In this document: piece by piece, positions 26,903-35,095 of the stretch | Position numbering within the stretch: the stretch's first letter is position 1 | Layout of the letters: each line of letters opens with the position of its first letter | Assembly: GCA_009663185.1 (NCBI GenBank) | Contig: VJZX01000011.1 | Location: 1 to 64,000 of the forward strand | Direction of reading: 5' to 3' | From: Isoptericola halalbus | Lineage (GTDB): Bacteria; Actinomycetota; Actinomycetes; Actinomycetales; Cellulomonadaceae | Length of the DNA stretch: 64,000 bases | Translations under genes and position numbers: made by a program | The notes under the pieces: generated by a model | Database searches by the model: none | What the model saw: only the letters and a program-made list of their open reading frames with translations | Told to the model about the DNA's origin: nothing

Positions 26903-27829
26903 CTACAGGCGGTCGAGGTGCTGCAGGATCGCGCCCTCGCGCAGCGCCCAGGGGCAGATCTCGACCTCGTCGACGCCGAGCGCGCGCATCGCCTCCTCGG
27001 CGACGACGGCGCCCGCCACGATCTGCAGGGCGCGGCCCGGCCCGATGCCGGGCAGCACCGTCCGGTCGACGGACGACAGCCGCGCGAGCCGGGGCTCCCA
27101 GTCCTCCAGGTGCACCCGGAGCATGCGCCAGCGATGGTCCGGCCCGAGCACGTCCCGGGGCATGCCCGCGAGCCGGGCGAGCGAGCGGAAGGTCTTCGAC
27201 GTCGCGACGGCGTGGTCCGGCGTCGGCGCGTCACGCACCGGCCCGACGGCGGACGCGAGCACGTTGCGGGCGTGGACCCGAAGGCGCTCGACGTCGGCCT
27301 GCTTGGGCGGGTCGTCGTCGAACAGGAACTCGCGCGTCATCCGGCCCGCCCCGAGCGGCACGGAGAGCGCGACGTCGGGCTCCTCGTCCACGCCCGTGGC
27401 GATCTCGAGCGAGCCGCCGCCGATGTCGAGCAGCAGCAGACGGCCGGCGCCCCAGCCGTACCAGCGGCGCGCGGCCAGGAACGTCAGACGGGCCTCGTCG
27501 TTGCCCGACAGCACCTCGATGGGAACGCCCGCCCGCTCCGCGAGCGCCGCGAGCACCTCCGGGCCGTTCGTCGCCTCGCGCAGGGCCGACGTCGCGAGCG
27601 CCAAGGTGCTCTCGGTCCCGTGCTCGCGCCCGACGCGGGCCGCGCTGTCGACGGCGTCGGTCAGCGCGGCGACGCCCTCGGGCGAGATCGAGCCGTCAGG
27701 CTCCAGGTAGCGCATGAGGCGCACCGTCGTCTTCGCGGAGGCCTGCGGTACGGGTCGCGCCCCGTGGCGCGCGTCCATGACGAGCAGGTGCACCGTGTTG
27801 GAGCCGATGTCGATCACGCCGAGCCGCAC
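26903..27829 (-). CDS. Ppx/GppA family phosphatase
   Basis: A 308-residue member of the exopolyphosphatase / pppGpp phosphatase family with the ASKHA fold. The phosphate-1 loop is VIDIGSNTVHLL (about 5-16), phosphate-2 is LLLDIGGGSLEIATG (about 137-151), and catalytic Glu lies in the ATSALREA region (about 97-104). It would hydrolyse terminal phosphates of polyphosphate or guanosine pentaphosphate. Actinobacteria often encode two such short enzymes, and the sequence does not tell which this is. GTG 27829 has TACCGT (27841-27836) 6 nt upstream, so it is leaderless. It follows hemA by 59 bp on the same strand. Confidence 0.88.
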   Translation of the reverse strand: MRLGVIDIGSNTVHLLVMDARHGARPVPQASAKTTVRLMRYLEPDGSISPEGVAALTDAVDSAARVGREHGTESTLALATSALREATNGPEVLAALAERAGVPIEVLSGNDEARLTFLAARRWYGWGAGRLLLLDIGGGSLEIATGVDEEPDVALSVPLGAGRMTREFLFDDDPPKQADVERLRVHARNVLASAVGPVRDAPTPDHAVATSKTFRSLARLAGMPRDVLGPDHRWRMLRVHLEDWEPRLARLSSVDRTVLPGIGPGRALQIVAGAVVAEEAMRALGVDEVEICPWALREGAILQHLDRL

Positions 27830-27888
27830 GGGGCCACGGTAGCTCTGCAGGGCCGCGACCCGGGCCGTGCCCGACCGGTGAGACGCCG

Positions 27889-29325
27889 TCAGCAGGGCGA
27901 GGCGCTGTGCGCGTCGACGAGCTGCTCGGCCCCCGCCACGACGCCGGCCTCTGCCGCGCGGGCACGGGCGAGCGCGTCGGCGCGCACAGCCACGATCTTG
28001 TCGTGCAGCCGGGCGTGCAGGCGCGCACGCACCTCGCGCGCGATGGCCTCGACGTCGGACTCGTCGGGCACAGCGCCTCGTGCGGCGAGCTCGGCCGTCA
28101 GTCGCTCGACCGCCGCGGCGACCTGGCGGCGCACCTCGGTCTCGGCCTCGTCGAGCAGCGCGACGACGGCCGCGTCGGCAGCACGCCCCAGACGCGTCTC
28201 CTCGAACCGGCGGGCGGCGTCGTCCACGATCTGCCGGGCGTGCCCGACGACGTCGCGCGCCATCGCGGGCGCGTGCGCCTTGAGCGTCGCGAGGTCGAAC
28301 AGCAGCACACCCTCGACGTCGGCGACACGCGGGTCGACGTCGCGGTGCAGCGCGAGGTCGAGGATGACGAGCGGGGCGGGCTCCGGCTCGTCGCCGGCGC
28401 GCGCGGCCGCACGCTCGCGCGCCCGGACCACCGCCGCGGCGTCGAGCACGTACTCGAGAGATGCCTCGGGACGCAGGCCGCCCGCCGTCGCGCCGATCGT
28501 GACCGAGCCGCCGCTCAGCAGCTCGCCGGCCGGGCCCGACGCCGAGGCCGACAGGCGCCGGCCGCGAGCGCCCGAGCACGACACCACGAGGTCGGCGTCC
28601 TCGAGCGTCGCGACCAGGTCGGCGACCGGCTCGATGCCGTGCGACTCGGCGAACACCCGGGCGCGCCCGGACTGGGAGTAGACGCGGACGTCGCCGCAGC
28701 CGCGCGCTCGCAGGGCCGCGACCGACGCGCCCGCGTACGAGCCGGTGCCGATGAGCACGGCACGCACCCGGCGGTAGGGCGGCAGCTGCTCGCCCGCGAG
28801 ATCGAGGCCGAGGGCGACGACGGACCGGCCGGCCGAGCCGAGCTCGGTCTGGTGGCCGACCTTCTTCGACGTGCGCGACGCCGTCTGGAACAGCAGCTCG
28901 AGCGTCTTGGACGTGGTCTCGTCCTCGCGGGCGACCTCGAGCGCGCGCTTGACCTGGCCCGCGATCTCCCGCTCGCCCACGACCATCGAGTCGAGGCCGG
29001 CGGCGACGGAGAACAGGTGCTCGGTGACCTCGGGGCCGGTGCGGACCGTGAACGACTCGGCCGCGACGTCGGGCGTGATGCCCGAGCTCTCGGCGACGAG
29101 CTCGGCGACGTGCCGTGTCGCGTGGCGCACCGAGTCGCCGTCGAGCGGCGCCTCGACGTCGAGGTAGAGCTCGAAGCGGTTGCAGGTGGAGATCACCACG
29201 GCCCCCTGCACCGGACGGCACGTACCCACGACCGTGCGGCCCACGGACTCCGAGCCGGTCGACAGCCGTTCGAGGGCGTCGAGGTCCAGCTCGCGGTGGG
29301 AGGCGGTGAGGGAGAGGAGAACCAC
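27889..29325 (-). CDS. hemA: Glutamyl-tRNA reductase
   Basis: A 478-residue enzyme that reduces glutamyl-tRNA to glutamate-1-semialdehyde, the committed step of heme synthesis. The catalytic domain has the nucleophile Cys48 in ISTCNRFELY and the GEREIAGQVKRA motif. The NADPH domain has LIGTGSYAG, and a long C-terminal helix forms the V-shaped dimer. Start GTG 29325 (VVLLSLTASHREL) matches family N-termini; the longer frame to 29382 would cross the hemE start. TAAAGT (29341-29336 on the coding strand) is a likely -10, giving a leader of only a few nucleotides. It is divergent from hemE, so both halves of the pathway share a 50-bp promoter region. Confidence 0.95.
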   Translation of the reverse strand: MVLLSLTASHRELDLDALERLSTGSESVGRTVVGTCRPVQGAVVISTCNRFELYLDVEAPLDGDSVRHATRHVAELVAESSGITPDVAAESFTVRTGPEVTEHLFSVAAGLDSMVVGEREIAGQVKRALEVAREDETTSKTLELLFQTASRTSKKVGHQTELGSAGRSVVALGLDLAGEQLPPYRRVRAVLIGTGSYAGASVAALRARGCGDVRVYSQSGRARVFAESHGIEPVADLVATLEDADLVVSCSGARGRRLSASASGPAGELLSGGSVTIGATAGGLRPEASLEYVLDAAAVVRARERAAARAGDEPEPAPLVILDLALHRDVDPRVADVEGVLLFDLATLKAHAPAMARDVVGHARQIVDDAARRFEETRLGRAADAAVVALLDEAETEVRRQVAAAVERLTAELAARGAVPDESDVEAIAREVRARLHARLHDKIVAVRADALARARAAEAGVVAGAEQLVDAHSASPC

Positions 29326-29375
29326 AGTGGGTCCAACTTTATGAGGCTCAGCGGCTGGGGGCAGAATCGTGGACC

Positions 29376-30545
29376 GTGACATCCCCCACGCCTGGTCCTG
29401 CCCACCCGTTGCCGGCCGACCACCCGCTCGTCGACGGCCGGACGGCCCGCTCGCCGCTCGTGCGGGCGCTGCGGGGTGATCGTCCGGAGACGACGCCGGT
29501 GTGGTTCATGCGGCAGGCGGGCCGGTCGCTGCCCGAGTACCGCGAGGTCCGCCGGGGTGTCGGGATGCTCGAGTCGTGCCTGCGGCCGGCGCTCGCGGCG
29601 GAGATCACGCTGCAGCCCGTGCGCCGCCACGGCGTGGACGCGGCGATCTTCTTCAGCGACATCGTCGTGCCGCTGCGCCTCGCCGGAGTCGGCGTCGACA
29701 TCAAGGCCGGCGTCGGGCCGGTCATGGACCAGCCGTACCGGACCGCGGACGACGTCGCGCGGCTGGTCGAGCGCGAGCTCGACGACGCGGCGCTCTCACC
29801 GATCCGCGAGGCGGTCGCGCTCACGGTCGCCGGCCTCGACGAGTTGTCAGCAGGCCGTGACCCTCACGGTTCACCGGGTTCTGACAACTCGGTAGGGGTG
29901 GGCGCCGTGCCGCTCATCGGGTTCGGCGGGGCGCCGTTCACGCTCGCCGCGTACCTGGTCGAGGGCCGCCCGTCGAGGGACCACCTCGCCGCGCGCACGC
30001 TCATGCACGCCGACCCGGACACGTGGCGCCGGCTGACCGAGTGGACTGCCGAGCTCACGGGCCGCTTCCTGTGCGCGCAGGTGCTCGCGGGCGCCTCGGC
30101 CGTCCAGCTCTTCGACTCCTGGGCCGGCTCGCTCTCGCTCGCGGACTACCAGGCGCACGTCGCGCCGTCGTCGGCCCGCGCGCTCACGCACGTCGCGGAC
30201 CTGCCCGTGCCCGGCATCCACTTCGGCACGGGCACCGGCCACCTGCTCGCCGCGATGCGCGACGTCCCGCGCGCCGCCGGTCTGGTGCACAGCGCCGTCG
30301 GCGTCGACTACCGCACGCCGCTCGACGAGGCCGCCGCCGCGCTCGGCGCCGACGTGCCGGTGCAGGGCAACGTCGACCCGGCGCTGCTCGCGGCCCCGTG
30401 GGAGGTGCTCGAGGCGCACGTGCGCGACGTCGTCGCGCGCGGCAGGGCCGCACCCGGGCACGTGCTCAACCTGGGCCACGGCGTCCCTCCCGACACGGAC
30501 CCAGCCGTGCTCACCCGCGTCGCCCGGCTGGTGCACTCGCTGTGA
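29376..30545 (+). CDS. hemE: Uroporphyrinogen decarboxylase with inserted palindromic element
   Basis: A 389-residue enzyme that converts uroporphyrinogen III to coproporphyrinogen III. The family signature PVWFMRQAGRSLPEYRE is at about 41-57, with active-site Asp in FFSDIVVP and the GFGGAPFTLAAYLVEG loop. Residues 156-172 are encoded by a 50-bp palindromic insert and have no counterpart in the family; they fall in a surface loop just before PLIGFGGAPFT. GTG 29376 lies 8 nt after a CAGAAT element with no Shine-Dalgarno. It is the first gene of hemE-hemY-hemC-hemD-hemB-hemL. The hemY start overlaps the stop in GTGA. Confidence 0.95.
   Translation: MTSPTPGPAHPLPADHPLVDGRTARSPLVRALRGDRPETTPVWFMRQAGRSLPEYREVRRGVGMLESCLRPALAAEITLQPVRRHGVDAAIFFSDIVVPLRLAGVGVDIKAGVGPVMDQPYRTADDVARLVERELDDAALSPIREAVALTVAGLDELSAGRDPHGSPGSDNSVGVGAVPLIGFGGAPFTLAAYLVEGRPSRDHLAARTLMHADPDTWRRLTEWTAELTGRFLCAQVLAGASAVQLFDSWAGSLSLADYQAHVAPSSARALTHVADLPVPGIHFGTGTGHLLAAMRDVPRAAGLVHSAVGVDYRTPLDEAAAALGADVPVQGNVDPALLAAPWEVLEAHVRDVVARGRAAPGHVLNLGHGVPPDTDPAVLTRVARLVHSL
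29841..29890 (+). repeat. In-frame palindromic element, copy in hemE
   Basis: Exactly 50 bp with perfect 10-bp ends GAGTTGTCAG and CTGACAACTC and an inner CGTGA/TCACG stem. It is read as ELSAGRDPHGSPGSDNS, beginning on a codon boundary (codon 156). Compared with the copies in hemD and copA, the fourth base is T instead of C and the paired base in the right arm is A instead of G, a compensatory pair. Confidence 0.9.
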
Positions 30546-32026
30546 CCTTTCCCGGCCCGACGGGCGCCGCGGGCGAGGCCGCGGTCGACAGACCCGAGGA
30601 GGACGTGGACGCGGTCGTCGTCGGCGGCGGTATCGGCGGGCTGGTCGCCGCGTACACGCTGGTCGGCCGAGGGCTGCGCGTGGTGCTGCTCGAGGCCTCC
30701 GGCCGCGTCGGCGGGCCGGTGCGGGGCGGTTCGTTCGCCACGCTCCCCCGCGTCCCGCTCGACCTCGGCGCCGAGTCTTTCGCCGCGCGCGGGACCGCCG
30801 TCGCCGACCTCGCCGCCCAGCTCGGCCTGCGCGTCGTCGAGCCCGCGAACCGCCCCGCGTGGGGCTTCGCCGCGGGGCGTGCGTTCCCGCTGCCGGCCGC
30901 GGGCGTGCTCGGCATCCCCTCCGTCCCGTGGGCGCGCGACGTGCGCCGTGCGATCGGTTGGCCCGGCGTAGTGCGCGCCTCGCTCGACCGCGTGCTGCCG
31001 CGGTTCGTCGCCGACACCTCCGACCTGGGCGCGTTCGCCCGCTCCCGCCTGGGCCGCCGCGTGGCCGACCGGCTCGTGGCACCGGTCGCCGCGGGCGTGC
31101 ACTCGGCGCCGCTCGACCGGCTCGACGTCGGGACGGTCGCACCCGGTCTCCTCGAGGCGTTCCGGCTCGAGGCATCCCTGTCCAAGGCGGTGGCGTCGCT
31201 CCGCGCGGCCGCACCCGCGGGCTCGGCCGTGCGCGGGATCGACGGCGGCATGCACGCGCTCGTCGAGGCGCTCGCGGGCGAGATCGCCGCGAGCGCCGAG
31301 GAGTGGGTCGACTCCCCGCGCGTCGACCAGACGGGCCCGATCCACGCGGCCGTGCGGCTCGGTCAGGCGGTCGTGGGAGTCGACCGCGCCGACGGCGGCG
31401 GCGGGTGGGCAGTGCGCACCGCCGACGGCGGGCGGGTCCGGGCGTCGCGGCTGGTCGTCACGACGCCCGCCGTGGCGCCGCTGGTCGCGCCGTGGGTCGG
31501 CGACGGGAGCCTCGCCGTGCCGCGGCCCGAGCGCGGCGCCGACGTCTGGCTCGCGACGCTCCTCCTCGAGGCCCCCGAGCTCGACGCCGCGCCCCGCGGC
31601 TCCGGGGTGCTCGTCGCGCCCGACGACGACGGGCCGGCCGTGCGGGCCAAGGCGCTGACGCACGCGACGGCGAAGTGGCCGTGGCTCGCCGAGCGCGTGC
31701 ACGACGCCGCGGGCCCGGGCTTCCACGTCGTGCGGCTCTCGTACGGGCGCCTCGGCACCGAGACCGTGCCACCCACGGCCGACGAGGCGGCGCGCGACGC
31801 GGCGACGCTGCTCGGCGTCGACCTCGCCGGCTGCGTGCGCGACCACCTGCTGCAGCGGTGGAACGGCGCGCTGCCCCCGCCGACCCCCGCCTACCGGGCC
31901 GACGTCGCGGCCTTCGCCGCCGCCGTCGGGCACACACCCGGGCTCGCGGTGACCGGGGGCTGGGTCGCCGGGACCGGGCTCGCGGCGATCGTGGCGCACG
32001 CGCAGGCCGCTGTCGTGGCGCTCTGA
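30542..32026 (+). CDS. hemY: Coproporphyrinogen III / protoporphyrinogen oxidase (HemY/CgoX)
   Basis: A 494-residue FAD-dependent oxidase. After an acidic N-terminal stretch (about 1-22) the dinucleotide-binding motif VVVGGGIGGLVAAYTLVGRG is near 24-43; the C-terminal FAD motif is LAVTGGWVAGTGLAAIVAHA. In Actinobacteria this family usually oxidises coproporphyrinogen III to coproporphyrin III, ahead of ferrochelatase and ChdC. GTG 30542 overlaps the hemE stop (GTGA). Actinobacterial clusters often carry hemQ (chdC) next to this gene; it is missing here, and hemH is also absent. Confidence 0.92.
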   Translation: MTFPGPTGAAGEAAVDRPEEDVDAVVVGGGIGGLVAAYTLVGRGLRVVLLEASGRVGGPVRGGSFATLPRVPLDLGAESFAARGTAVADLAAQLGLRVVEPANRPAWGFAAGRAFPLPAAGVLGIPSVPWARDVRRAIGWPGVVRASLDRVLPRFVADTSDLGAFARSRLGRRVADRLVAPVAAGVHSAPLDRLDVGTVAPGLLEAFRLEASLSKAVASLRAAAPAGSAVRGIDGGMHALVEALAGEIAASAEEWVDSPRVDQTGPIHAAVRLGQAVVGVDRADGGGGWAVRTADGGRVRASRLVVTTPAVAPLVAPWVGDGSLAVPRPERGADVWLATLLLEAPELDAAPRGSGVLVAPDDDGPAVRAKALTHATAKWPWLAERVHDAAGPGFHVVRLSYGRLGTETVPPTADEAARDAATLLGVDLAGCVRDHLLQRWNGALPPPTPAYRADVAAFAAAVGHTPGLAVTGGWVAGTGLAAIVAHAQAAVVAL

Positions 32027-32105
32027 CGGCTCGCCCGCTGTGACGTCGACCTCGACCCCCTCCCCCGGTTGTGGACGCCCCGGGCTCCTGGGGGAGACTG
32101 GAGGG

Positions 32106-33203
32106 GTGAGCATCCCCGTACAGCCCGGTACCGCACCGCTGCGCCTCGGCACCCGGGGCAGCGCGCTGGCCCTGACCCAGTCGGGCCTGATCGCGCGCCG
32201 GCTCGAGGAGCTGCTGGGCCGGCCGGTCGAGCTCGTCCGCATCCGCACCGAGGGTGACGTCAAGACCGGATCGCTCGCGTCGCTCGGCGGGACGGGCGTG
32301 TTCGTCACGGCGCTGCGCGAGGCGCTCCTCGACGGGCGCTGCGACGTGGCGGTGCACTCGCTCAAGGACCTGCCCACGACCCAGCCGCCCGAGCTCACCG
32401 TCGTCACGCCCGAGCGCGAGGACCCGCGCGACGTCCTGTGCGCGCGGGACAGGCTGACGCTCGACACCCTGCCGCGCGGAGCGCGTGTCGGGACCGGGTC
32501 GCCGCGCCGGGCCGCGCAGCTCCAGGCCGCACGCCCCGACATCGAGATCGTCGACATCCGCGGCAACGTCGACACCCGCATCGCGCGGGCGCTCGGGCCC
32601 GACGCCGACCTCGACGCCGTGGTGCTCGCGCACGCCGGGCTCATCCGGCTGGGCCGCACCGACGTCGTCACCGAGGTCCTCGCGCCGAGCGTGGTGGCAC
32701 CAGCGCCCGGGCAGGGGGCGCTCGCGGTCGAGGCGCGCACTGCCGATCTCGGGCCCGACGCCGCCGACGGCGGAGTGCTCGCAGACGCGTTCGCGGCGCT
32801 CGACCACCGGCCGACGCGCCTCGCCGTGGTCGCGGAACGCGCCGTGCTGGCCCGGCTCGAGGCCGGCTGCGCCGCCCCCGTGGGAGCGCACGCGCGCGTC
32901 GAGGACGACGCGCTGCTCCTGGGCGCCGTCGTCTCGCGCGTCGACGGGACCGAGCAGCTGATGCACCGCGCGAGCACCGAGCTCGGCGCCGACCTGCCCG
33001 TCGCCGACCTGGACGCGGTCGCGACCGAGCTGGGCGAGCGGGTGGCCGCGGCGCTGCTGGCGGACGGCGCGGCCCGGCTGGCGCCGCTGGGCGGCGCCGG
33101 CGCATCAGCGGTGAGCCCTGACGTGCCGGCGCACGAGGCGCCGCGCGTCGACGCCGCACCGCTGCACACCCCGACCGGCACCGACGACCCGGAGGGCGCG
33201 TGA
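32106..33203 (+). CDS. hemC: Hydroxymethylbilane synthase (porphobilinogen deaminase)
   Basis: A 365-residue enzyme that polymerises four porphobilinogens into hydroxymethylbilane. LRLGTRGSALALTQS (about 11-25) starts the catalytic fold. Arg and Lys residues of the active site lie in VHSLKDLPT, and the dipyrromethane cofactor Cys is in LEAGCAAPVGAHA. The C-terminal 35 residues are a Pro/Ala-rich extension. GTG 32106 is chosen because the preceding frame (from 32040) is unconserved; GAGACT lies 6 nt upstream, resembling the other leaderless starts, so an internal promoter is possible. It ends in a GTGA overlap with hemD. Confidence 0.94.
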   Translation: MSIPVQPGTAPLRLGTRGSALALTQSGLIARRLEELLGRPVELVRIRTEGDVKTGSLASLGGTGVFVTALREALLDGRCDVAVHSLKDLPTTQPPELTVVTPEREDPRDVLCARDRLTLDTLPRGARVGTGSPRRAAQLQAARPDIEIVDIRGNVDTRIARALGPDADLDAVVLAHAGLIRLGRTDVVTEVLAPSVVAPAPGQGALAVEARTADLGPDAADGGVLADAFAALDHRPTRLAVVAERAVLARLEAGCAAPVGAHARVEDDALLLGAVVSRVDGTEQLMHRASTELGADLPVADLDAVATELGERVAAALLADGAARLAPLGGAGASAVSPDVPAHEAPRVDAAPLHTPTGTDDPEGA

Positions 33204-34030
33204 GCGTGCCTGTCGTGCTGGTGCCGCGCGCGCCCGCGCGCGCCGCAGACCTCGCCGCGCTCCTGCGCGACGCCGGTGCCGAGGTCGTCGTCGCAGCCGT
33301 GATCGAGCGGGCGCCGGCTGAGCAGACGGCGGTGGTCGACGAGGCGGTGCGCGACCTGGCGGCCGGGGCCTACGCGTGGGTCGTGGTGACGAGCGTCAAC
33401 GCGGTCGACGCCCTCGTGGCGGCTGCCGCCCGGGCCGGGGTGCCGCTCGACGCGAGCGCCCGTGCGGCCCGGTGGGCCGCCGTCGGGCAGGCGACGCGGC
33501 GGGCGCTCGAGGCCGCGGGCGTCGGGGTCGAGCTCGTGCCCGACGGCGAGGCGTCCGCGGCTGGTCTGGTCGCCGCCTTCTCGGAGCTGTCAGACGCCGG
33601 TGACCCTCCAGGGTCACGAGCTGCTGACAGCTCGGCGAAGGAAGGGCGTGGCCGCGTGCTGCTGCCGCTCGGCGACCTCGCGAGCCCGACGCTCACCGAC
33701 GGGCTCACCGCGCTCGGCTGGTCGCCCGACGTCGTGACCGTCTACCGGACCGTCCACCGCGACCTGCCGCCCGACGTCGTCGAGCGCGGGCGTGCGGGCG
33801 GGTTCGACGTCGTCGTGGTCACCTCGGGGTCGGTGGCCCGCGAGGTCGCGCGACAGCTCGGGACGCGCGCGCCCGTCGTCGCGATCGGGCAGCCGTCGGC
33901 CGAGGCCGCGCGCGAGGCCGGGCTGCGCGTCGCGGCCGTCGCCGAGCGCCCGACCGACGACGCGCTCGCCGCCGCCGTCACCGCCGTCCTGTCCTCGCAC
34001 CTGAAGCCGTCGCGCAAGGAGAACGCATGA
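33200..34030 (+). CDS. hemD: Uroporphyrinogen-III synthase with inserted palindromic element
   Basis: A 276-residue HemD, the poorly conserved enzyme that closes and inverts ring D of hydroxymethylbilane. The two-domain pattern is visible: [16 protein letters not shown] at the start, [12 protein letters not shown] in domain 2, and [12 protein letters not shown] near the end. Codons 129-145 are the 50-bp palindromic element; the added residues ([17 protein letters not shown] and a few after) separate GLVAAF from [14 protein letters not shown], which are adjacent in relatives. Overlaps hemC by 4 bp and hemB by 4 bp, so it is translationally coupled. Confidence 0.92.
   Translation: MSVPVVLVPRAPARAADLAALLRDAGAEVVVAAVIERAPAEQTAVVDEAVRDLAAGAYAWVVVTSVNAVDALVAAAARAGVPLDASARAARWAAVGQATRRALEAAGVGVELVPDGEASAAGLVAAFSELSDAGDPPGSRAADSSAKEGRGRVLLPLGDLASPTLTDGLTALGWSPDVVTVYRTVHRDLPPDVVERGRAGGFDVVVVTSGSVAREVARQLGTRAPVVAIGQPSAEAAREAGLRVAAVAERPTDDALAAAVTAVLSSHLKPSRKENA
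33584..33633 (+). repeat. In-frame palindromic element, copy in hemD
   Basis: Exactly 50 bp with perfect 10-bp ends GAGCTGTCAG and CTGACAGCTC and a perfect inner 8-bp hairpin GTGACCCT/AGGGTCAC. It encodes [17 protein letters not shown] from codon 129. The first 23 bases are identical to the copA copy. Confidence 0.92.
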
Positions 34031-35052
34031 GCACCTCGGGGATCGTCTACCGCCCGCGCCGGCTGCGCACGACGCCGCGCATGCGCCGCCTCGTCGCGGA
34101 GCACCGGCTGCACGCGGCGGACCTCGTGCTGCCGCTGTTCGTCAAGGAAGGGCTCGACGAGCCCGCCCCGATCAGCTCGATGCCCGGCCAGGTGCAGCAC
34201 ACCGAGTCCACGCTGCGCGACGCCGTCGCCGCGACCGCGCGCGCCGGGCTGGGCGGGGTCATGCTCTTCGGCATCCCGGCGCTGCGCGACGCGACGGGCT
34301 CGCAGGCCGAGGCGCCCGACGGGATCCTGCAGCGCGGCATCCGCATCGCGCGCGAGGCGATCGCCGCCGTCGAGCTCCAGACGGGGCGGCCGGGGCCTGT
34401 GGTCATGGCGGACACGTGCCTCGACGAGTTCACCGACCACGGGCACTGCGGCGTGCTGACGGACGGTCCCGACGGCGAGACCGTCGTCGACAACGACGCG
34501 ACGCTCGAGCGGTACGCCGCGATGGCCGTGGCGCAGGCGCGTGCGGGCGCGGAGGTGGTCTCGCCGTCGGGCATGATGGACGGCCAGGTCGCGGTCATCC
34601 GCGACGCGCTCGACGACGCGGGCTTCGAGCACGTGGCGATCCTCGCCTACAGCGCCAAGTACGCGAGCCCGTTCTACGGCCCGTTCCGCGAGGCCGTCGA
34701 CTCGGCCTTGACCGGCGACCGGCGCACCTACCAGATGGACGCCGCCAACGGCCGCGAGGGCCTGCGCGAGGCGGACCTGGACCTCGCCGAGGGCGCGGAC
34801 ATGGTCATGGTCAAGCCCGCCGGCTCGTACCTCGACGTGCTGCGCGGCGTCGCGGACCGCTCCGACGTGCCGGTCGCGGCGTACCAGGTCTCCGGCGAGT
34901 ACGCGATGATCGAGGCCGCGTCGGCCAACGGCTGGATCGACCGCCGGGCCTCGATCCTCGAGTCCGTGCTGAGCATCAGGCGCGCGGGCGCGGACGTCAT
35001 CCTCACCTACTGGGCGCTCGAGGTCGCCGAGTGGTTGCGGACGAGCGCTTGA
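34027..35052 (+). CDS. hemB: Delta-aminolevulinic acid dehydratase (porphobilinogen synthase)
   Basis: A 341-residue TIM-barrel enzyme joining two ALA molecules. Schiff-base lysines lie in [14 protein letters not shown] and MVKPAGSY. The metal-site segment reads [14 protein letters not shown]: two of the three zinc cysteines of the human/E. coli type are present and the middle one is Asp, a mixed form also seen in other Actinobacteria. ATG 34027 overlaps the hemD stop (ATGA). A 43-bp gap precedes hemL. Confidence 0.95.
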   Translation: MSTSGIVYRPRRLRTTPRMRRLVAEHRLHAADLVLPLFVKEGLDEPAPISSMPGQVQHTESTLRDAVAATARAGLGGVMLFGIPALRDATGSQAEAPDGILQRGIRIAREAIAAVELQTGRPGPVVMADTCLDEFTDHGHCGVLTDGPDGETVVDNDATLERYAAMAVAQARAGAEVVSPSGMMDGQVAVIRDALDDAGFEHVAILAYSAKYASPFYGPFREAVDSALTGDRRTYQMDAANGREGLREADLDLAEGADMVMVKPAGSYLDVLRGVADRSDVPVAAYQVSGEYAMIEAASANGWIDRRASILESVLSIRRAGADVILTYWALEVAEWLRTSA

Positions 35053-35061
35053 GGACCCACC

Positions 35062-35071
35062 GAGCTGTCAG
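35062..35071 (+). repeat. Possible half palindromic element before hemL
   Basis: GAGCTGTCAG, identical to the left arm of the hemD and copA elements, lies between hemB and hemL and is followed by GACCCCC. No right arm is present. A 10-base match by chance in this window is not very unlikely, so this may be a remnant or coincidence. Confidence 0.35.
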
Positions 35072-35095
35072 GACCCCCACGCTGGAAGGAAAATG

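Noticed and set aside
29841-29890. Palindromic elements as transcription terminators
   Set aside because: All three copies lie in the middle of intact essential-type genes, begin on codon boundaries and have equal 50-bp length, which fits insertion and not termination.
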